Source of the DNA: DATDIC01 sp963777625
GTDB taxonomy: Bacteria; Pseudomonadota; Alphaproteobacteria; Acetobacterales; Acetobacteraceae
Assembly (NCBI GenBank): GCA_963777625.1
Contig: CAVZRO010000011.1
Coordinates: 310,001-374,000, forward strand
Direction: 5' to 3'
Length of the DNA: 64,000 bases
Position numbers and translations under genes: made by a program. Position 1 is the first letter of the stretch; each line of letters begins with the position of its first letter. Shown piece after piece: positions 18,014 through 26,907 of the stretch. Under the pieces are notes generated by a model, which saw only the letters and a list, made by a program, of their open reading frames with translations, ran no database searches and was not told where the DNA came from.

Positions 18014-19651
18014 ATGGCGGACGATCCGGGCCCGCGGGAGGCAATGGAATTCGACGTGGTGATTGTCGGCGCCGGTCCTGCGGGGCTGGCCGCGGCGATC
18101 CGGCTGAAGCAGGTGGCACCGGAGGCCTCGGTCTGCGTGGTGGAGAAAGGCGGCGAGGTCGGCGCGCACATCCTGTCGGGAGCGGTGCTGGAACCGCGGG
18201 CGCTGAACGAGCTGATTCCCGACTGGGCGGACAAGGACGCGCCGCTGAACACGCCGGCCCGCGAAGACAGGTTTCTGTTCCTTACCGCAACGGCGGCCCG
18301 CCGGCTGCCAACGCCGCCGCAAATGAACAACCACGGCAACTACATCGTATCGTTGGGGAACGTGGTGCGGTGGCTGGGACAGCAGGCCGAGGCGCTGGGC
18401 GTGGAGATCTATCCCGGTTTCGCGGCGGCCGAGCTGCTGGAGCAAAATGGTCGGGTGCTGGGCATCGCCACCGGCGACATGGGGATCGGCAAGGACGGCA
18501 AGCCGACCAGCACGTATCAGCGCGGCATGGAATTGCGCGCGCCCTATACGCTGTTCGCGGAAGGCTGCCGCGGATCGTTGAGCAAGCAACTGTTCGCGCA
18601 GTTCCATCTGCGCGAGGGCCACGACCCGCAGACTTATGCAATCGGCATCAAGGAATTATGGGAAGTGCCGGCGGCCGGCCACAAGCCCGGCCTGATCGAG
18701 CACACGGTCGGATGGCCGCTGGACCGGCAAACCTATGGCGGGTCATTCCTGTATCATTTCGGCGATAACCTTATCTCCTACGGCTTCGTCGTCGGGCTGG
18801 ACTACCGCAATCCGTTCCTGTCGCCGTTCGACGAGATGCAGCGGTTCAAGACCCATCCGGCCATGCGACATCATTTCGAGGGCGGCCGGCGGATCAGCTA
18901 TGGCGCCCGGGCGCTGAACGAAGGCGGGTTCCAGTCGATCCCGACGCTGATCTTCCCGGGCGGTGCGCTGATCGGTGACGCGGCAGGGTTCATGAATGTC
19001 CCCAAGATCAAAGGCACGCATACGGCGATGAAGTCCGGCATGCTGGCGGCGGAGGCGGTTGCGGAAGCGCTCGCCGGCGACCGGCCGGCACAATTGACGG
19101 CTTATCCGGAAAAATTGCGGACGAGCTGGGTGTGGGACGAACTCTCCGTGGTCCGCAACATCCGTCCGGCGTTCGCCAAATACGGGTTGCTGGGCGGACT
19201 GAGCTATGCCGCGATGGACACCTACGTGTTCCGCGGCAAGGCGCCATGGACGTTGCATCATGCCCACCCGGACAACGAGACTCTGCTGCCAGCCGACAAG
19301 GCACCGCCTATCGACTACCCGAAACCGGACGGGGTGCTGACATTCGATCGGCTATCCTCGGTATTCATCAGCAATACGAACCACGAAGAAAACCAGCCGC
19401 CGCATCTGCGGCTGCGCGACCCGGACAAGGCGATCAGCGTGAACTGGGTGCGGTATCGCAGCCCGGAGACGCGCTATTGTCCCGCCGCCGTGTACGAGAT
19501 CGTCGGCGCCGACGAGGGCCACCCGGCGTTGCAGATCAACGCGCAGAACTGCGTGCATTGCAAAACCTGCGACATCAAGGACCCGACCCAGAACATCGAC
19601 TGGGTCACCCCCGAAGGTTCCGGGGGGCCGAACTATCCCGGCGGGATGTGA
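18014..19651 (+). CDS. Electron transfer flavoprotein-ubiquinone oxidoreductase
   Basis: 545 aa, the normal length. FAD-binding DVVIVGAGPAGLAAAIRLKQ at residues about 13-32, the ubiquinone/membrane region in the middle, and a C-terminal [4Fe-4S] site: the Cys in TRYCPAAVYE plus CVHCKTCDIKDPTQNIDW. The enzyme passes electrons from ETF (fatty-acid and amino-acid dehydrogenases) to ubiquinone at the inner membrane. A good RBS (AGGGAGG) precedes the ATG at 18014. No etfAB genes are in the window. The stop codon lies inside a 17-bp tandem duplication. Confidence 0.95.
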   Translation: MADDPGPREAMEFDVVIVGAGPAGLAAAIRLKQVAPEASVCVVEKGGEVGAHILSGAVLEPRALNELIPDWADKDAPLNTPAREDRFLFLTATAARRLPTPPQMNNHGNYIVSLGNVVRWLGQQAEALGVEIYPGFAAAELLEQNGRVLGIATGDMGIGKDGKPTSTYQRGMELRAPYTLFAEGCRGSLSKQLFAQFHLREGHDPQTYAIGIKELWEVPAAGHKPGLIEHTVGWPLDRQTYGGSFLYHFGDNLISYGFVVGLDYRNPFLSPFDEMQRFKTHPAMRHHFEGGRRISYGARALNEGGFQSIPTLIFPGGALIGDAAGFMNVPKIKGTHTAMKSGMLAAEAVAEALAGDRPAQLTAYPEKLRTSWVWDELSVVRNIRPAFAKYGLLGGLSYAAMDTYVFRGKAPWTLHHAHPDNETLLPADKAPPIDYPKPDGVLTFDRLSSVFISNTNHEENQPPHLRLRDPDKAISVNWVRYRSPETRYCPAAVYEIVGADEGHPALQINAQNCVHCKTCDIKDPTQNIDWVTPEGSGGPNYPGGM

Positions 19652-19670
19652 TTCCCGGCGGGATGTGATT
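19637..19670. repeat. 17-bp tandem duplication over the ETF-QO stop codon
   Basis: CCCGGCGGGATGTGATT occurs twice without a gap (19637-19653 and 19654-19670). The first copy encodes the last residues PGGM and the TGA stop; the second is non-coding. This looks like replication slippage. Confidence 0.9.
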
Positions 19671-19744
19671 ACTGCGCGGCAGCTTAAAAAAATCCTGAGC
19701 ATGGCTTCAAAAGGCGATGACTCGGTGCTCACGGGATCGTTAGA

Positions 19745-21457
19745 ATGGTAGCCATGCCCGAGCCACGCCCCACCCGCCAAGCCCTGATCCTGTCGCTGAG
19801 CATCTTGTCGGCCTGTGCCGTCGCCTCGCCCGCGTGGGCGGACGATCCGACGCCGGGGGCCACGCCCGCACCGACAGGGATCTATTCGGCTTTCCTGGAT
19901 GCGCAGTTCGCCAGCAGCAAGGGCGATGAGGCTTTCGCCGCCCAGGAGTTCGAGCGGGCGCTCATCAGCGCGCCGACCAATCCGGATTTGCTGCGCCAGG
20001 CGCTGATTTCCGCAATCGCGAGCGGCCGGTCGGATGCGGTGAGCCTGGCTCGCCGGTTGCCGGGAGATCCCTTCTCCGAGATGCTGCTGGCGAACCAGGC
20101 CGCCCTGGCCGGCGACTGGCAGAGCGCCTTGCAGCGGTTCGAAGCACTGCCGCAAACCGGCCTTTCACAGTTGATCCGTCCACTGCTGGTGGCCTGGGCG
20201 GAGCAAGGTTCCGGGCAGACCGACAGCGCCCTCGGCGGGCTCGAGCCGTTGCTGAACGATGCACATTTCCGTGCGGCGTTCGCGGTGCATGCGGCGATGA
20301 TCGCCGACCAGGCAGGCCGCACGTCCGCGGCGGCACGGCTGTATGCAGCAGCGGCGGAGAACCACGATTTCCGCAGCTTGCAGACCTCGGAGATCCTTGC
20401 CAGCTTCGCGGCGCGCCAAGGTCACGCGGCCGAGGCGCTTCAGACATTAGGCGCCGCGGCCCAGGCCGCCCCGATACTGCGCATCTCATTGCCGGCACTT
20501 GCGGCCCGCGTGCGGCAGGCGCCGGTCGCCACGCCGCTGGATGGGATTGCCCAAGCCTATCTCGACCTGGGGTCGGCGCTGCAACAGGATAACCAGGATC
20601 AGTTTGCAATGATCCTTGTGCGGCTCGCGCTGAACGTGAAGCCCGATTTTACCGCGGCCAGGATGCTTGGCGCCGACCTGCTCGACGCTGGCCACGCGCC
20701 TGAAGGCGCCTTGCAGATGCTGGCGCCGATCGGGGACAACGACCCTCTGTCCGCTGTCGTCACCCTCCGTCGCGCGGAGATCGAAGGTCAGATCGGCGAC
20801 CGTACAGAGGCGCTGCGGCAGCTTCATGTCCTGTCGGTGGCGTATCCGGACAGCACGCTGCCCGACGCCGAGGCGGGCGACATTCTGCGCATGAAATCCG
20901 ATTTCCCGGCCGCGGCGGTCGCCTACAGCCGGGCGATCGCCCGCATTGCCACGCCGTCCGCCATTGACTGGCCGCTGTACCATGACCGCGGCATCGCCTA
21001 CGAACAATCGAACGAGTGGCCGCGGGCGGAGGCGGATTTCCGCACGGCGCTCCGGCTTGCGCCGGGGCAAGCGGTGGTACTGAACTATCTGGGGTATAGC
21101 TGGGCCGATCGCGGCGAACATCTTAGCGATGCGCGCCACATGATCGAGAGCGCGGTCAGCCAGCGTCCCGACGATGGGGCTGTGGTGGACAGCCTCGGTT
21201 GGGTGATGTTGCGCCAGGGCGATGTCGAGGACGCGGTGCGCACGCTGGAGCGGGCCACCGAGCTGGAGCCGGAAGACGCCACGATCAACGGGCATCTGGG
21301 AGACGCGTACTGGGCCGCCGGCCGCAAGATGGAGGCGACCTATCAGTGGCGCCGGGCGCTGACGCTCAATCCGCTGCCCGCCGACGCCGCGCGGCTGGAG
21401 GCGAAACTGCACGAGACCACGGCGCAGGCGGCCATCCAGGAACGCCACATCCCCTGA
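19745..21457 (+). CDS. Secreted/periplasmic TPR-repeat protein
   Basis: 570 aa. Signal peptide near residues 12-33 (ALILSLSILSACAVASPAWA). The rest is a chain of tetratricopeptide units, best seen from residue 395 onward: YHDRGIAYEQSNEWPRAEAD, LNYLGYSWADRGEHLSDARH, VDSLGWVMLRQGDVEDAVRT and INGHLGDAYWAAGRKMEATY. TPR proteins scaffold protein contacts; in this size class they often serve outer-membrane or envelope assembly, but the partner is unknown. An internal start at 19754 is possible. It is directly followed by ispE. Confidence 0.88.
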   Translation: MVAMPEPRPTRQALILSLSILSACAVASPAWADDPTPGATPAPTGIYSAFLDAQFASSKGDEAFAAQEFERALISAPTNPDLLRQALISAIASGRSDAVSLARRLPGDPFSEMLLANQAALAGDWQSALQRFEALPQTGLSQLIRPLLVAWAEQGSGQTDSALGGLEPLLNDAHFRAAFAVHAAMIADQAGRTSAAARLYAAAAENHDFRSLQTSEILASFAARQGHAAEALQTLGAAAQAAPILRISLPALAARVRQAPVATPLDGIAQAYLDLGSALQQDNQDQFAMILVRLALNVKPDFTAARMLGADLLDAGHAPEGALQMLAPIGDNDPLSAVVTLRRAEIEGQIGDRTEALRQLHVLSVAYPDSTLPDAEAGDILRMKSDFPAAAVAYSRAIARIATPSAIDWPLYHDRGIAYEQSNEWPRAEADFRTALRLAPGQAVVLNYLGYSWADRGEHLSDARHMIESAVSQRPDDGAVVDSLGWVMLRQGDVEDAVRTLERATELEPEDATINGHLGDAYWAAGRKMEATYQWRRALTLNPLPADAARLEAKLHETTAQAAIQERHIP

Positions 21458-22308
21458 CCGGGACCTTTCTGCGGGAGACGGCGCCCGCCAAGGTCAACCT
21501 CTATCTGCACGTCACCGGCCGGCGCGCTGACGGGTTCCATCTGCTCGACAGCCTGGTGATGTTTCCAGGTGTCGGAGATGTCGTGCAGGCCGTTTCCGCC
21601 GAAGAGCTGTCATTGTCGGTGGAGGGGCCGTTTGCCGGGGCACTCTCCGGCGGCGACAATCTTGTGCTCCGTGCGGCCCGGAGCCTGGCAGCACGCGCCG
21701 GGCTGACACCGGGCGCCAGGATGGTGTTGACGAAGAACCTGCCGGTTGCATCGGGGATCGGCGGTGGTTCGGCTGATGCGGCGGCAACGCTCCGTCTGCT
21801 GTCGCGGCTGTGGCATGTTTCACCGGAAACGGTCGATATGCCGGCGGTGGCATTGTCGCTGGGCGCCGATGTGCCGGTTTGTCTGCACAACCGTCCGACG
21901 CGCATGCGCGGCATCGGCGAGGATTTGACCGCGGCCCCTGCCCTGCCCGCCTGCGGCATCGTGCTGGTCAATCCAGGCGTTCCCGTCGCCACCGCCGACG
22001 TGTTCCGTGCGCGCAAGGGAGATTTCTCGGCGACCCCGGAGCTGCCGGCGGCGTGGCCCAGCCCGACGGCGATGGCCCGGCAGCTCGCACAACTAAGTAA
22101 CGACCTGGAAGCCGCGGCGCTGGCGTTGTGTCCGACGATCGGAGCCGTGCTCGCCGAGACGCGGAAACAGCCCGGCTGCCTGCTGGCGCGCATGAGCGGG
22201 TCGGGCGCAACGTGCTTCGGCCTGTTCCCCACCGCCGAAGAGGCCGCGAAGGCAGCCGATCAGCTCAGGCGCCCAGGATGGTGGAGCTGGGGCGGCGCCT
22301 CCGAATGA
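21454..22308 (+). CDS. ispE: 4-diphosphocytidyl-2-C-methyl-D-erythritol kinase
   Basis: About 284 aa, a GHMP kinase of the MEP isoprenoid pathway: ETAPAKVNLYLHVTGRRADG at the N-terminus, the ATP-binding LPVASGIGGGSADAAATLR and the C-terminal MSGSGATCFGLF. It phosphorylates CDP-ME using ATP. No ATG, GTG or TTG is in frame between the upstream sequence and this conserved start. The two candidates are CTG codons at 21454 (CTGA overlap with the TPR stop, which I prefer) and 21469. The 3' end overlaps the convergent ureohydrolase gene by 49 bp. Confidence 0.9.
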   Translation: MTGTFLRETAPAKVNLYLHVTGRRADGFHLLDSLVMFPGVGDVVQAVSAEELSLSVEGPFAGALSGGDNLVLRAARSLAARAGLTPGARMVLTKNLPVASGIGGGSADAAATLRLLSRLWHVSPETVDMPAVALSLGADVPVCLHNRPTRMRGIGEDLTAAPALPACGIVLVNPGVPVATADVFRARKGDFSATPELPAAWPSPTAMARQLAQLSNDLEAAALALCPTIGAVLAETRKQPGCLLARMSGSGATCFGLFPTAEEAAKAADQLRRPGWWSWGGASE

Positions 22309-23243
22309 GCCGGTGACTTGCATGCCAGCAGCAGAAACTGATGCACGACGGCGGCGGCGAGGAACGCAGTCATGCCGCCGACGTCGTGCGGCGGACTGAC
22401 CGTGTTCACCTCGAAGCCAACATAGCGCAGTCCGGCGAGAGCCTTGATCAAGGCCAGCCCCTCCCGCGCGGAGGCACCACCCCAGGTTGGCGTGCAGACG
22501 CCGGGGGCGCAGGACGGGTCGAAGAAATCCATGTCGAAGCACAGGTAAATCGGCTTGCCGGTCAGACGGGCGTGCAGTTCGGCCAGTACGTCGCTGAAGC
22601 CGCGGGCGAACAGGTCCTCGCCGGGGATCAGGCGATAGCCCTTCTGGCGGGTGAACTCGAACACGCCATCCATGTAGGTCGGGCCGCGTGCGCCGACGTG
22701 ATAGGAATGCGCCAGATCGATCAGGCCTTCTTCGGCGGCGCGGCTGAAGGTGGTGGCGGTGTTGTAGCGGTCGCGCTCGGTGGTGCCCTGGCTGGGATAG
22801 GTGTCGGTGTGCGCGTCGATGTGCAGCACCACCAGATCGGCGTGCGCCCGGTGCAGCGCCCGCATGTGCGGCAGGCTGATCGCCCCGTCACCGCCGAGCG
22901 CGACCGGCACGGCGCCGGCCTGCGCAATGTGGCCGATCGCGGCCTCGATGGTTTCATACGAGTCCAGCACGGCGCCGGGAGTCACCGCGGCGTCGCCGCA
23001 ATCGACCAGGCCGAGCGTGGTGATCGGATCGAAATCGTCGTGCGGCGGCTCGTAGCGGCGCACCAGCGCGGACTGCTCGCGGATCGACGCCGGCCCGAGG
23101 CGAGAGCCGATCCGCACCGGGTGGGTGCCGCAATCGAACGGGATGCCGATGATGGCGGCGCGGCTGGCGGAAAGGTCGCGCGAAAACGGCACGCCCATGA
23201 AGGATGGTGGGCGGGCGAATGCGTCGCCGGGATCGGTGGCCAT
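22260..23243 (-). CDS. Ureohydrolase family protein (agmatinase/arginase-like) with altered metal site
   Basis: 327 aa. The ureohydrolase fold is clear: IIGIPFDCGTHPVRIGSRLG, LVVLHIDAHTDTYPS (second Mn motif) and CFDMDFFDPSCAPGVCTPTW (third). The first motif, normally GGDHS, reads GGDGAISLPHMRAL, so the His that ligates one Mn ion in classical members is Gly. It may use one metal, have a changed substrate or be inactive. The start 23243 lies 4 bp after the MoaD-like stop, so both are one transcription unit. The guanidino substrate is not deducible. Confidence 0.85.
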   Translation of the reverse strand: MATDPGDAFARPPSFMGVPFSRDLSASRAAIIGIPFDCGTHPVRIGSRLGPASIREQSALVRRYEPPHDDFDPITTLGLVDCGDAAVTPGAVLDSYETIEAAIGHIAQAGAVPVALGGDGAISLPHMRALHRAHADLVVLHIDAHTDTYPSQGTTERDRYNTATTFSRAAEEGLIDLAHSYHVGARGPTYMDGVFEFTRQKGYRLIPGEDLFARGFSDVLAELHARLTGKPIYLCFDMDFFDPSCAPGVCTPTWGGASAREGLALIKALAGLRYVGFEVNTVSPPHDVGGMTAFLAAAVVHQFLLLACKSPAHSEAPPQLHHPGRLS

Positions 23244-23247
23244 TCGA

Positions 23248-23508
23248 TCAGCCTCCTTCAAGGCGGGGAATGAAAAACACTTCCGAGCCGGGTCGGAGCG
23301 TTTGAAAGTATCCGACCTCGTGCAGCTCGCCGTCGATCGCGACGGTGGTTTCCTGTTCCAGGTGTTCGCCCAGGCCGGGGAACAGGCGGTCCATCTCCTT
23401 GATGACACCGCGCAAGGTCTTTGCTGGAATGGCGAATTCGGTCACGCCGCCGGTGTAGCGGCGGCTGAACCCGCTGGTGAAGACGACACGCGCGGGGGCG
23501 TCGGACAC
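23248..23508 (-). CDS. MoaD/ThiS family ubiquitin-like protein
   Basis: 86 aa with GTG start. The beta-grasp pattern RRYTGGVTEFAIPAKTLRGV, TTVAIDGELHEVG, GSEVFFIPRLEGG ends in the diagnostic Gly-Gly that is adenylylated and thiocarboxylated in MoaD and ThiS. As MoaD it would carry sulfur to molybdopterin, but no MoaE is nearby. Its coupling to a ureohydrolase-like gene and position after a molybdo-hydroxylase gene leave other roles open. Confidence 0.85.
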   Translation of the reverse strand: MSDAPARVVFTSGFSRRYTGGVTEFAIPAKTLRGVIKEMDRLFPGLGEHLEQETTVAIDGELHEVGYFQTLRPGSEVFFIPRLEGG

Positions 23509-23647
23509 GGGCGTGGGATCCTTCGGGTCGCTAAGGGATGGGCGAGATACGTGGGTGGAGCAGGCGTCGTGTGTGCGTCTTCATCATTGTGGCAGGGGGT
23601 CGTGGTGGTGGTGCGCGACTTTGCTGGTTGCCAGGAGAAAGTCGTGG

Positions 23648-23732
23648 ATGGCCGGCCTTCGCCGGCCATGACGGGCGGCCGGCCGTGACGTGGGGCGGCC
23701 GTGGCGGTGGGGCGGCCGTGGCGGTGGGGGGG
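23648..23732. repeat. GC-rich hairpin and 17-bp tandem repeat
   Basis: Between the XDH-like gene and the MoaD-like gene. ATGGCCGGC-CTTC-GCCGGCCAT (23648-23669) is a perfect 9-bp stem with a 4-nt loop and could act as a transcription terminator-like or processing hairpin. Next to it GTGGGGCGGCCGTGGCG is repeated exactly at 23690-23706 and 23707-23723 with a partial third unit. No gene is seen from 23509 to 23772. Confidence 0.7.
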
Positions 23733-23772
23733 CCGCGTGCCATCGGACGACCGGTTTCCTTTGCAGCCAGTC

Positions 23773-26034
23773 CTAGCGATCGAGCGCGGCGAGAATCTTC
23801 GGCGGCGACATCGGCAGCTCGGTGAGGCGGCGGTCGATGGCGCGGTCGATGGCATTGGCGATGGCGGCCATGGGCGGGCAGATATTCACCTCACCCACGC
23901 CCTTTGCGCCGTATGGATGCGCCGGGTTCGGCACCTCCACCACCACGGCCTCGATCATCGGCAGGTCGGAGGCGACCGGGCAGCGATAGTCCAGGAACCC
24001 GGCATTCTCCAGCCGTCCCTTGTCGTTGTAGATGTATTCCTCGTTGAGCGCCCAGCCGATGCCCTGAACCACGCCGCCCTGGATCTGGCCTTCGACGTAG
24101 CTCGGGTGGATCGCCCGCCCGACATCCTGCGCGGCGACGAAGCGCAGCACTTTCACCTTGCCGGTTTCCGGATCGACCTCGATATCGCAGAACTGGGTGG
24201 AGAACCCAGGCGCCTGGCCGCCGGCGTTCACGGATTCAGCGGCGGTGATCGGACCACCGGTCTGCGCTGCCTTGGCGGCGATCTCTTTCACCGACAGCGG
24301 CTTGAAGTCGCCGACATTGCTGCCGGCGGGCTTGGCGTGGCCGTCTTCCCACACTACGGCTTCGGGATCGACGTCCCAGATCATCGCGGCCCGCTTGCAC
24401 AGGTCCTTGATCACCGTTTTGGTTGCATTCACAACCGCGGTGCCGGAGGCGAACGTCACGCGCGAGCCGCCGGTGACATGGGTGTAGCCGATCGACCCGG
24501 TGTCGGCGACAATGGCGCGTACCTGATGGTAATCGACGCCAAGCGTCTCGGCCGCCATCAGCGCCATCGAGGCGCGCGAACCGCCAATATCCGGGCTGCC
24601 GGTGGCCACCAGCACGGTGCCGTCGGAATTGACCTGCAAGGTGGCGCTGGATTCGCCGCCGCCGTTGAACCAGTAGCCGGACGCCACGCCGCGGCCCTGG
24701 TTCTTGCCGAGCGGCGCCTTGTAGGCCGGATGCGCCAGCAACGCCTCGATCGTTTCGGCATAGCCGTTATGGGCGTGCTTCGGGCCATAGATGGTGGGCG
24801 TGCCGATACGGGCGGCGTTCTTCAGCCGAAATTCCAGCGGATCCATGCCGATCCGCTGCGCCAGCATATCCATGACGCTTTCCACCGCGAAGGCGGAGAT
24901 CGGCGAGCCCGGCGCGCGATAGGCGGCGGATTTCGGCCGGTTGCTAACGACATCATAGCCGACCGTGCGCGCGTTGGCGATGTCGTACGGCGCGAACGCA
25001 CACAGGCACGCATTCATCACCGGCGACCCCGGGAATGCGCCTGCCTGGAACTTGAACACGCCGTCCGCCGCGGTGATCTTGCCGTCATTGGTGACGCCGA
25101 TCTTCACCCACATGGACGAGCCGGAGGTCGGTCCGGTGGCCTTGAATACCTCTTCCCGGTTCATCTGCAACTTGATCGGCCGGCCGGACTTGCGTGAAAG
25201 CAGCGTCGCGACCGGTTCCAGATAGGTCACCGTCTTGCCACCGAAGCCGCCGCCGATCTCGGCCGGATAGACGCGCAGGTCCCCGACCTGCATGCCGAGA
25301 ATCCGTGCGGTGAGCGCACGCATCTGGAAATGGCCCTGGCTGGAACACCAGATTTCGCCCTGGCCGTCGGCTTCCATGCGAGCGACGCAGGCGTGCGGCT
25401 CGATATAGGCCTGGTGGACGGCGGCGGTGCGGAACTCTCTCTCGACGATATGGTCCGCCGCGGCGAAGCCGGCCTCCAGGTCGCCGATCTGGAACTCCAG
25501 CCGCTTGGAGATGTTGGATGGTTTCGCCGGGGCCGGGTCGATGCCGCGGGTGATCATATCGGCGAACAGCAGCGGCGCATCGGGCTGCATCGCCGCATCC
25601 ACGTCGATGACGTGCGGCAGGATTTCGTAATCGACCTCGATCAGCGACAGCGCGTGCTCGGCGACATCGTTGCTGATGGCAGCAACAGCGGCGACGGCAT
25701 GGCCTTCATACAGCACCTTCTCGCGCGCCATGATGTTGCGCGTCACGTGCCAGAAATTCACCGCGACGCGCTCGGGGCCGATATATTCGAATTTCTGCTC
25801 GGGAAAATCGGCCGCCGTGATGACCGCCTTCACGCCCGGCAACGAAGCCGCCTTGGTGGTGTCGATCGAGCGGATCAGCGCATGTGCATGCGGGGAGCGC
25901 AGGATGCGGCCGACCAGCATGCCCGGCATGGTGAAATCGGCGCCGTACAGCGCGCGGCCGGTAACCTTGGGCACTCCGTCCGGGCGCACTGGCCTGGTGC
26001 CGATCCATTTGTACTGCGTGACGGTATCGTTCAC
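23773..26034 (-). CDS. Xanthine dehydrogenase/CO-dehydrogenase family molybdopterin-binding subunit
   Basis: 753 aa with GTG start at 26034 (GAGGTC upstream). N-terminal aldehyde-oxidase a/b hammerhead (DGVPKVTGRALYGADFTMPG; RILRSPHAHALI), then the Moco-binding part with EIGGGFGGKTVTYLEPVATL, AYRAPGSPISAFAVESVMD and the C-terminal VEGQIQGGVVQGIGWALNEE near the catalytic Glu region GAKGVGE. Such subunits hydroxylate purines, aldehydes or heteroaromatics and normally pair with [2Fe-2S] and FAD subunits. Neither is in this window, so partners must be encoded elsewhere. It is divergent from an SDR gene 87 bp away. Confidence 0.9.
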   Translation of the reverse strand: MNDTVTQYKWIGTRPVRPDGVPKVTGRALYGADFTMPGMLVGRILRSPHAHALIRSIDTTKAASLPGVKAVITAADFPEQKFEYIGPERVAVNFWHVTRNIMAREKVLYEGHAVAAVAAISNDVAEHALSLIEVDYEILPHVIDVDAAMQPDAPLLFADMITRGIDPAPAKPSNISKRLEFQIGDLEAGFAAADHIVEREFRTAAVHQAYIEPHACVARMEADGQGEIWCSSQGHFQMRALTARILGMQVGDLRVYPAEIGGGFGGKTVTYLEPVATLLSRKSGRPIKLQMNREEVFKATGPTSGSSMWVKIGVTNDGKITAADGVFKFQAGAFPGSPVMNACLCAFAPYDIANARTVGYDVVSNRPKSAAYRAPGSPISAFAVESVMDMLAQRIGMDPLEFRLKNAARIGTPTIYGPKHAHNGYAETIEALLAHPAYKAPLGKNQGRGVASGYWFNGGGESSATLQVNSDGTVLVATGSPDIGGSRASMALMAAETLGVDYHQVRAIVADTGSIGYTHVTGGSRVTFASGTAVVNATKTVIKDLCKRAAMIWDVDPEAVVWEDGHAKPAGSNVGDFKPLSVKEIAAKAAQTGGPITAAESVNAGGQAPGFSTQFCDIEVDPETGKVKVLRFVAAQDVGRAIHPSYVEGQIQGGVVQGIGWALNEEYIYNDKGRLENAGFLDYRCPVASDLPMIEAVVVEVPNPAHPYGAKGVGEVNICPPMAAIANAIDRAIDRRLTELPMSPPKILAALDR

Positions 26035-26121
26035 GGCTGACCTCGCTTGATTGCCCGTAGCGAACAGGGCCGGTAGCGTTCCCCAGACTCGGGGTGAAGG
26101 CAAGCCATCAGGAGGCGGATT

Positions 26122-26898
26122 GTGGGCTGGTCGGGACAGGTGGCGATCGTGACGGGCGGCTCGCGCGGGATCGGGCGGGCGATTTCTCGCCGGCTGGCGG
26201 CTTGCGGGGCGGCGGTCTGCGTGAATTATGCGGCGCGCGCCAAGGAGGCGGATGCCGTGGCGGCCGGGATCACCGCCGCCGGCGGGCGGGCGATCGCGGT
26301 GCAGGCGGATGTGGCCGATGCGGACGCGGTCGGCCGGCTGGTTGCGCGGACGGCGGCGGAGCTGGGGCCGGTGACGATCCTGGTGAACAATGCCGGCATC
26401 GCCGTGCCGACGACGACCGATGAGTTCGATCCATCGGCGCTGGACCGCATGCGGCGGGTGAATGCCGATGGCGTGATCCATACCGTGCGCGCGGTGTCGC
26501 CCGGGATGAAGGAACGTGGCTATGGGCGGATCGTCAACATCGCGTCCAACGCGGCGCTCGGCACCGGACTGCCGAATACCACCTATTACGCCGCCACCAA
26601 GGCGGAGGTGCTGATCCTGACCCGCCGCTACGCGATGGAGCTCGGGCGGGCGGGGATCACCGTGAATGCCGTGGCGCCGGGGTGGGTGATCACCGAGATG
26701 GCGCGTGCCGATCGCAGCGATGCCGAGTGGGAGGCGCGGGTGAAACTGGTCAGCGAACGCGCCATGGTCGGACGTGCCGGCCAGCCGGACGATATCGCGG
26801 CGGCGGTGGGATTCCTGGCGTCACCGGATGCGGGGTTCGTGACCGCGCAGGTGCTGACCGTGGATGGCGGGCGGATGGATTATATCGGGCACGGATAG
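26122..26898 (+). CDS. Short-chain dehydrogenase/reductase (3-oxoacyl-ACP reductase-like)
   Basis: 258 aa, GTG start with GGAGG upstream. Rossmann cofactor motif VTGGSRGIGRAISRRLAACG at residues about 9-28, NNAGIAVPT, catalytic Ser region NIASNAALGTGLPNTTYYAA with Y-x-x-x-K (YYAATKAEV) and C-terminal DGGRMDYIGHG. A classical NAD(P)H-dependent SDR of the FabG type. The Arg/Ala after the first strand suggests NADP. Physiological substrate unknown. Confidence 0.92.
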   Translation: MGWSGQVAIVTGGSRGIGRAISRRLAACGAAVCVNYAARAKEADAVAAGITAAGGRAIAVQADVADADAVGRLVARTAAELGPVTILVNNAGIAVPTTTDEFDPSALDRMRRVNADGVIHTVRAVSPGMKERGYGRIVNIASNAALGTGLPNTTYYAATKAEVLILTRRYAMELGRAGITVNAVAPGWVITEMARADRSDAEWEARVKLVSERAMVGRAGQPDDIAAAVGFLASPDAGFVTAQVLTVDGGRMDYIGHG

Positions 26899-26907
26899 AA
26901 GGCGGCG

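Noticed and set aside
23509..23772. A small protein gene in the GC-rich spacer
   Set aside because: The only open frames consist of the tandem repeat and hairpin read as Gly/Arg/Val strings without a start site of quality.
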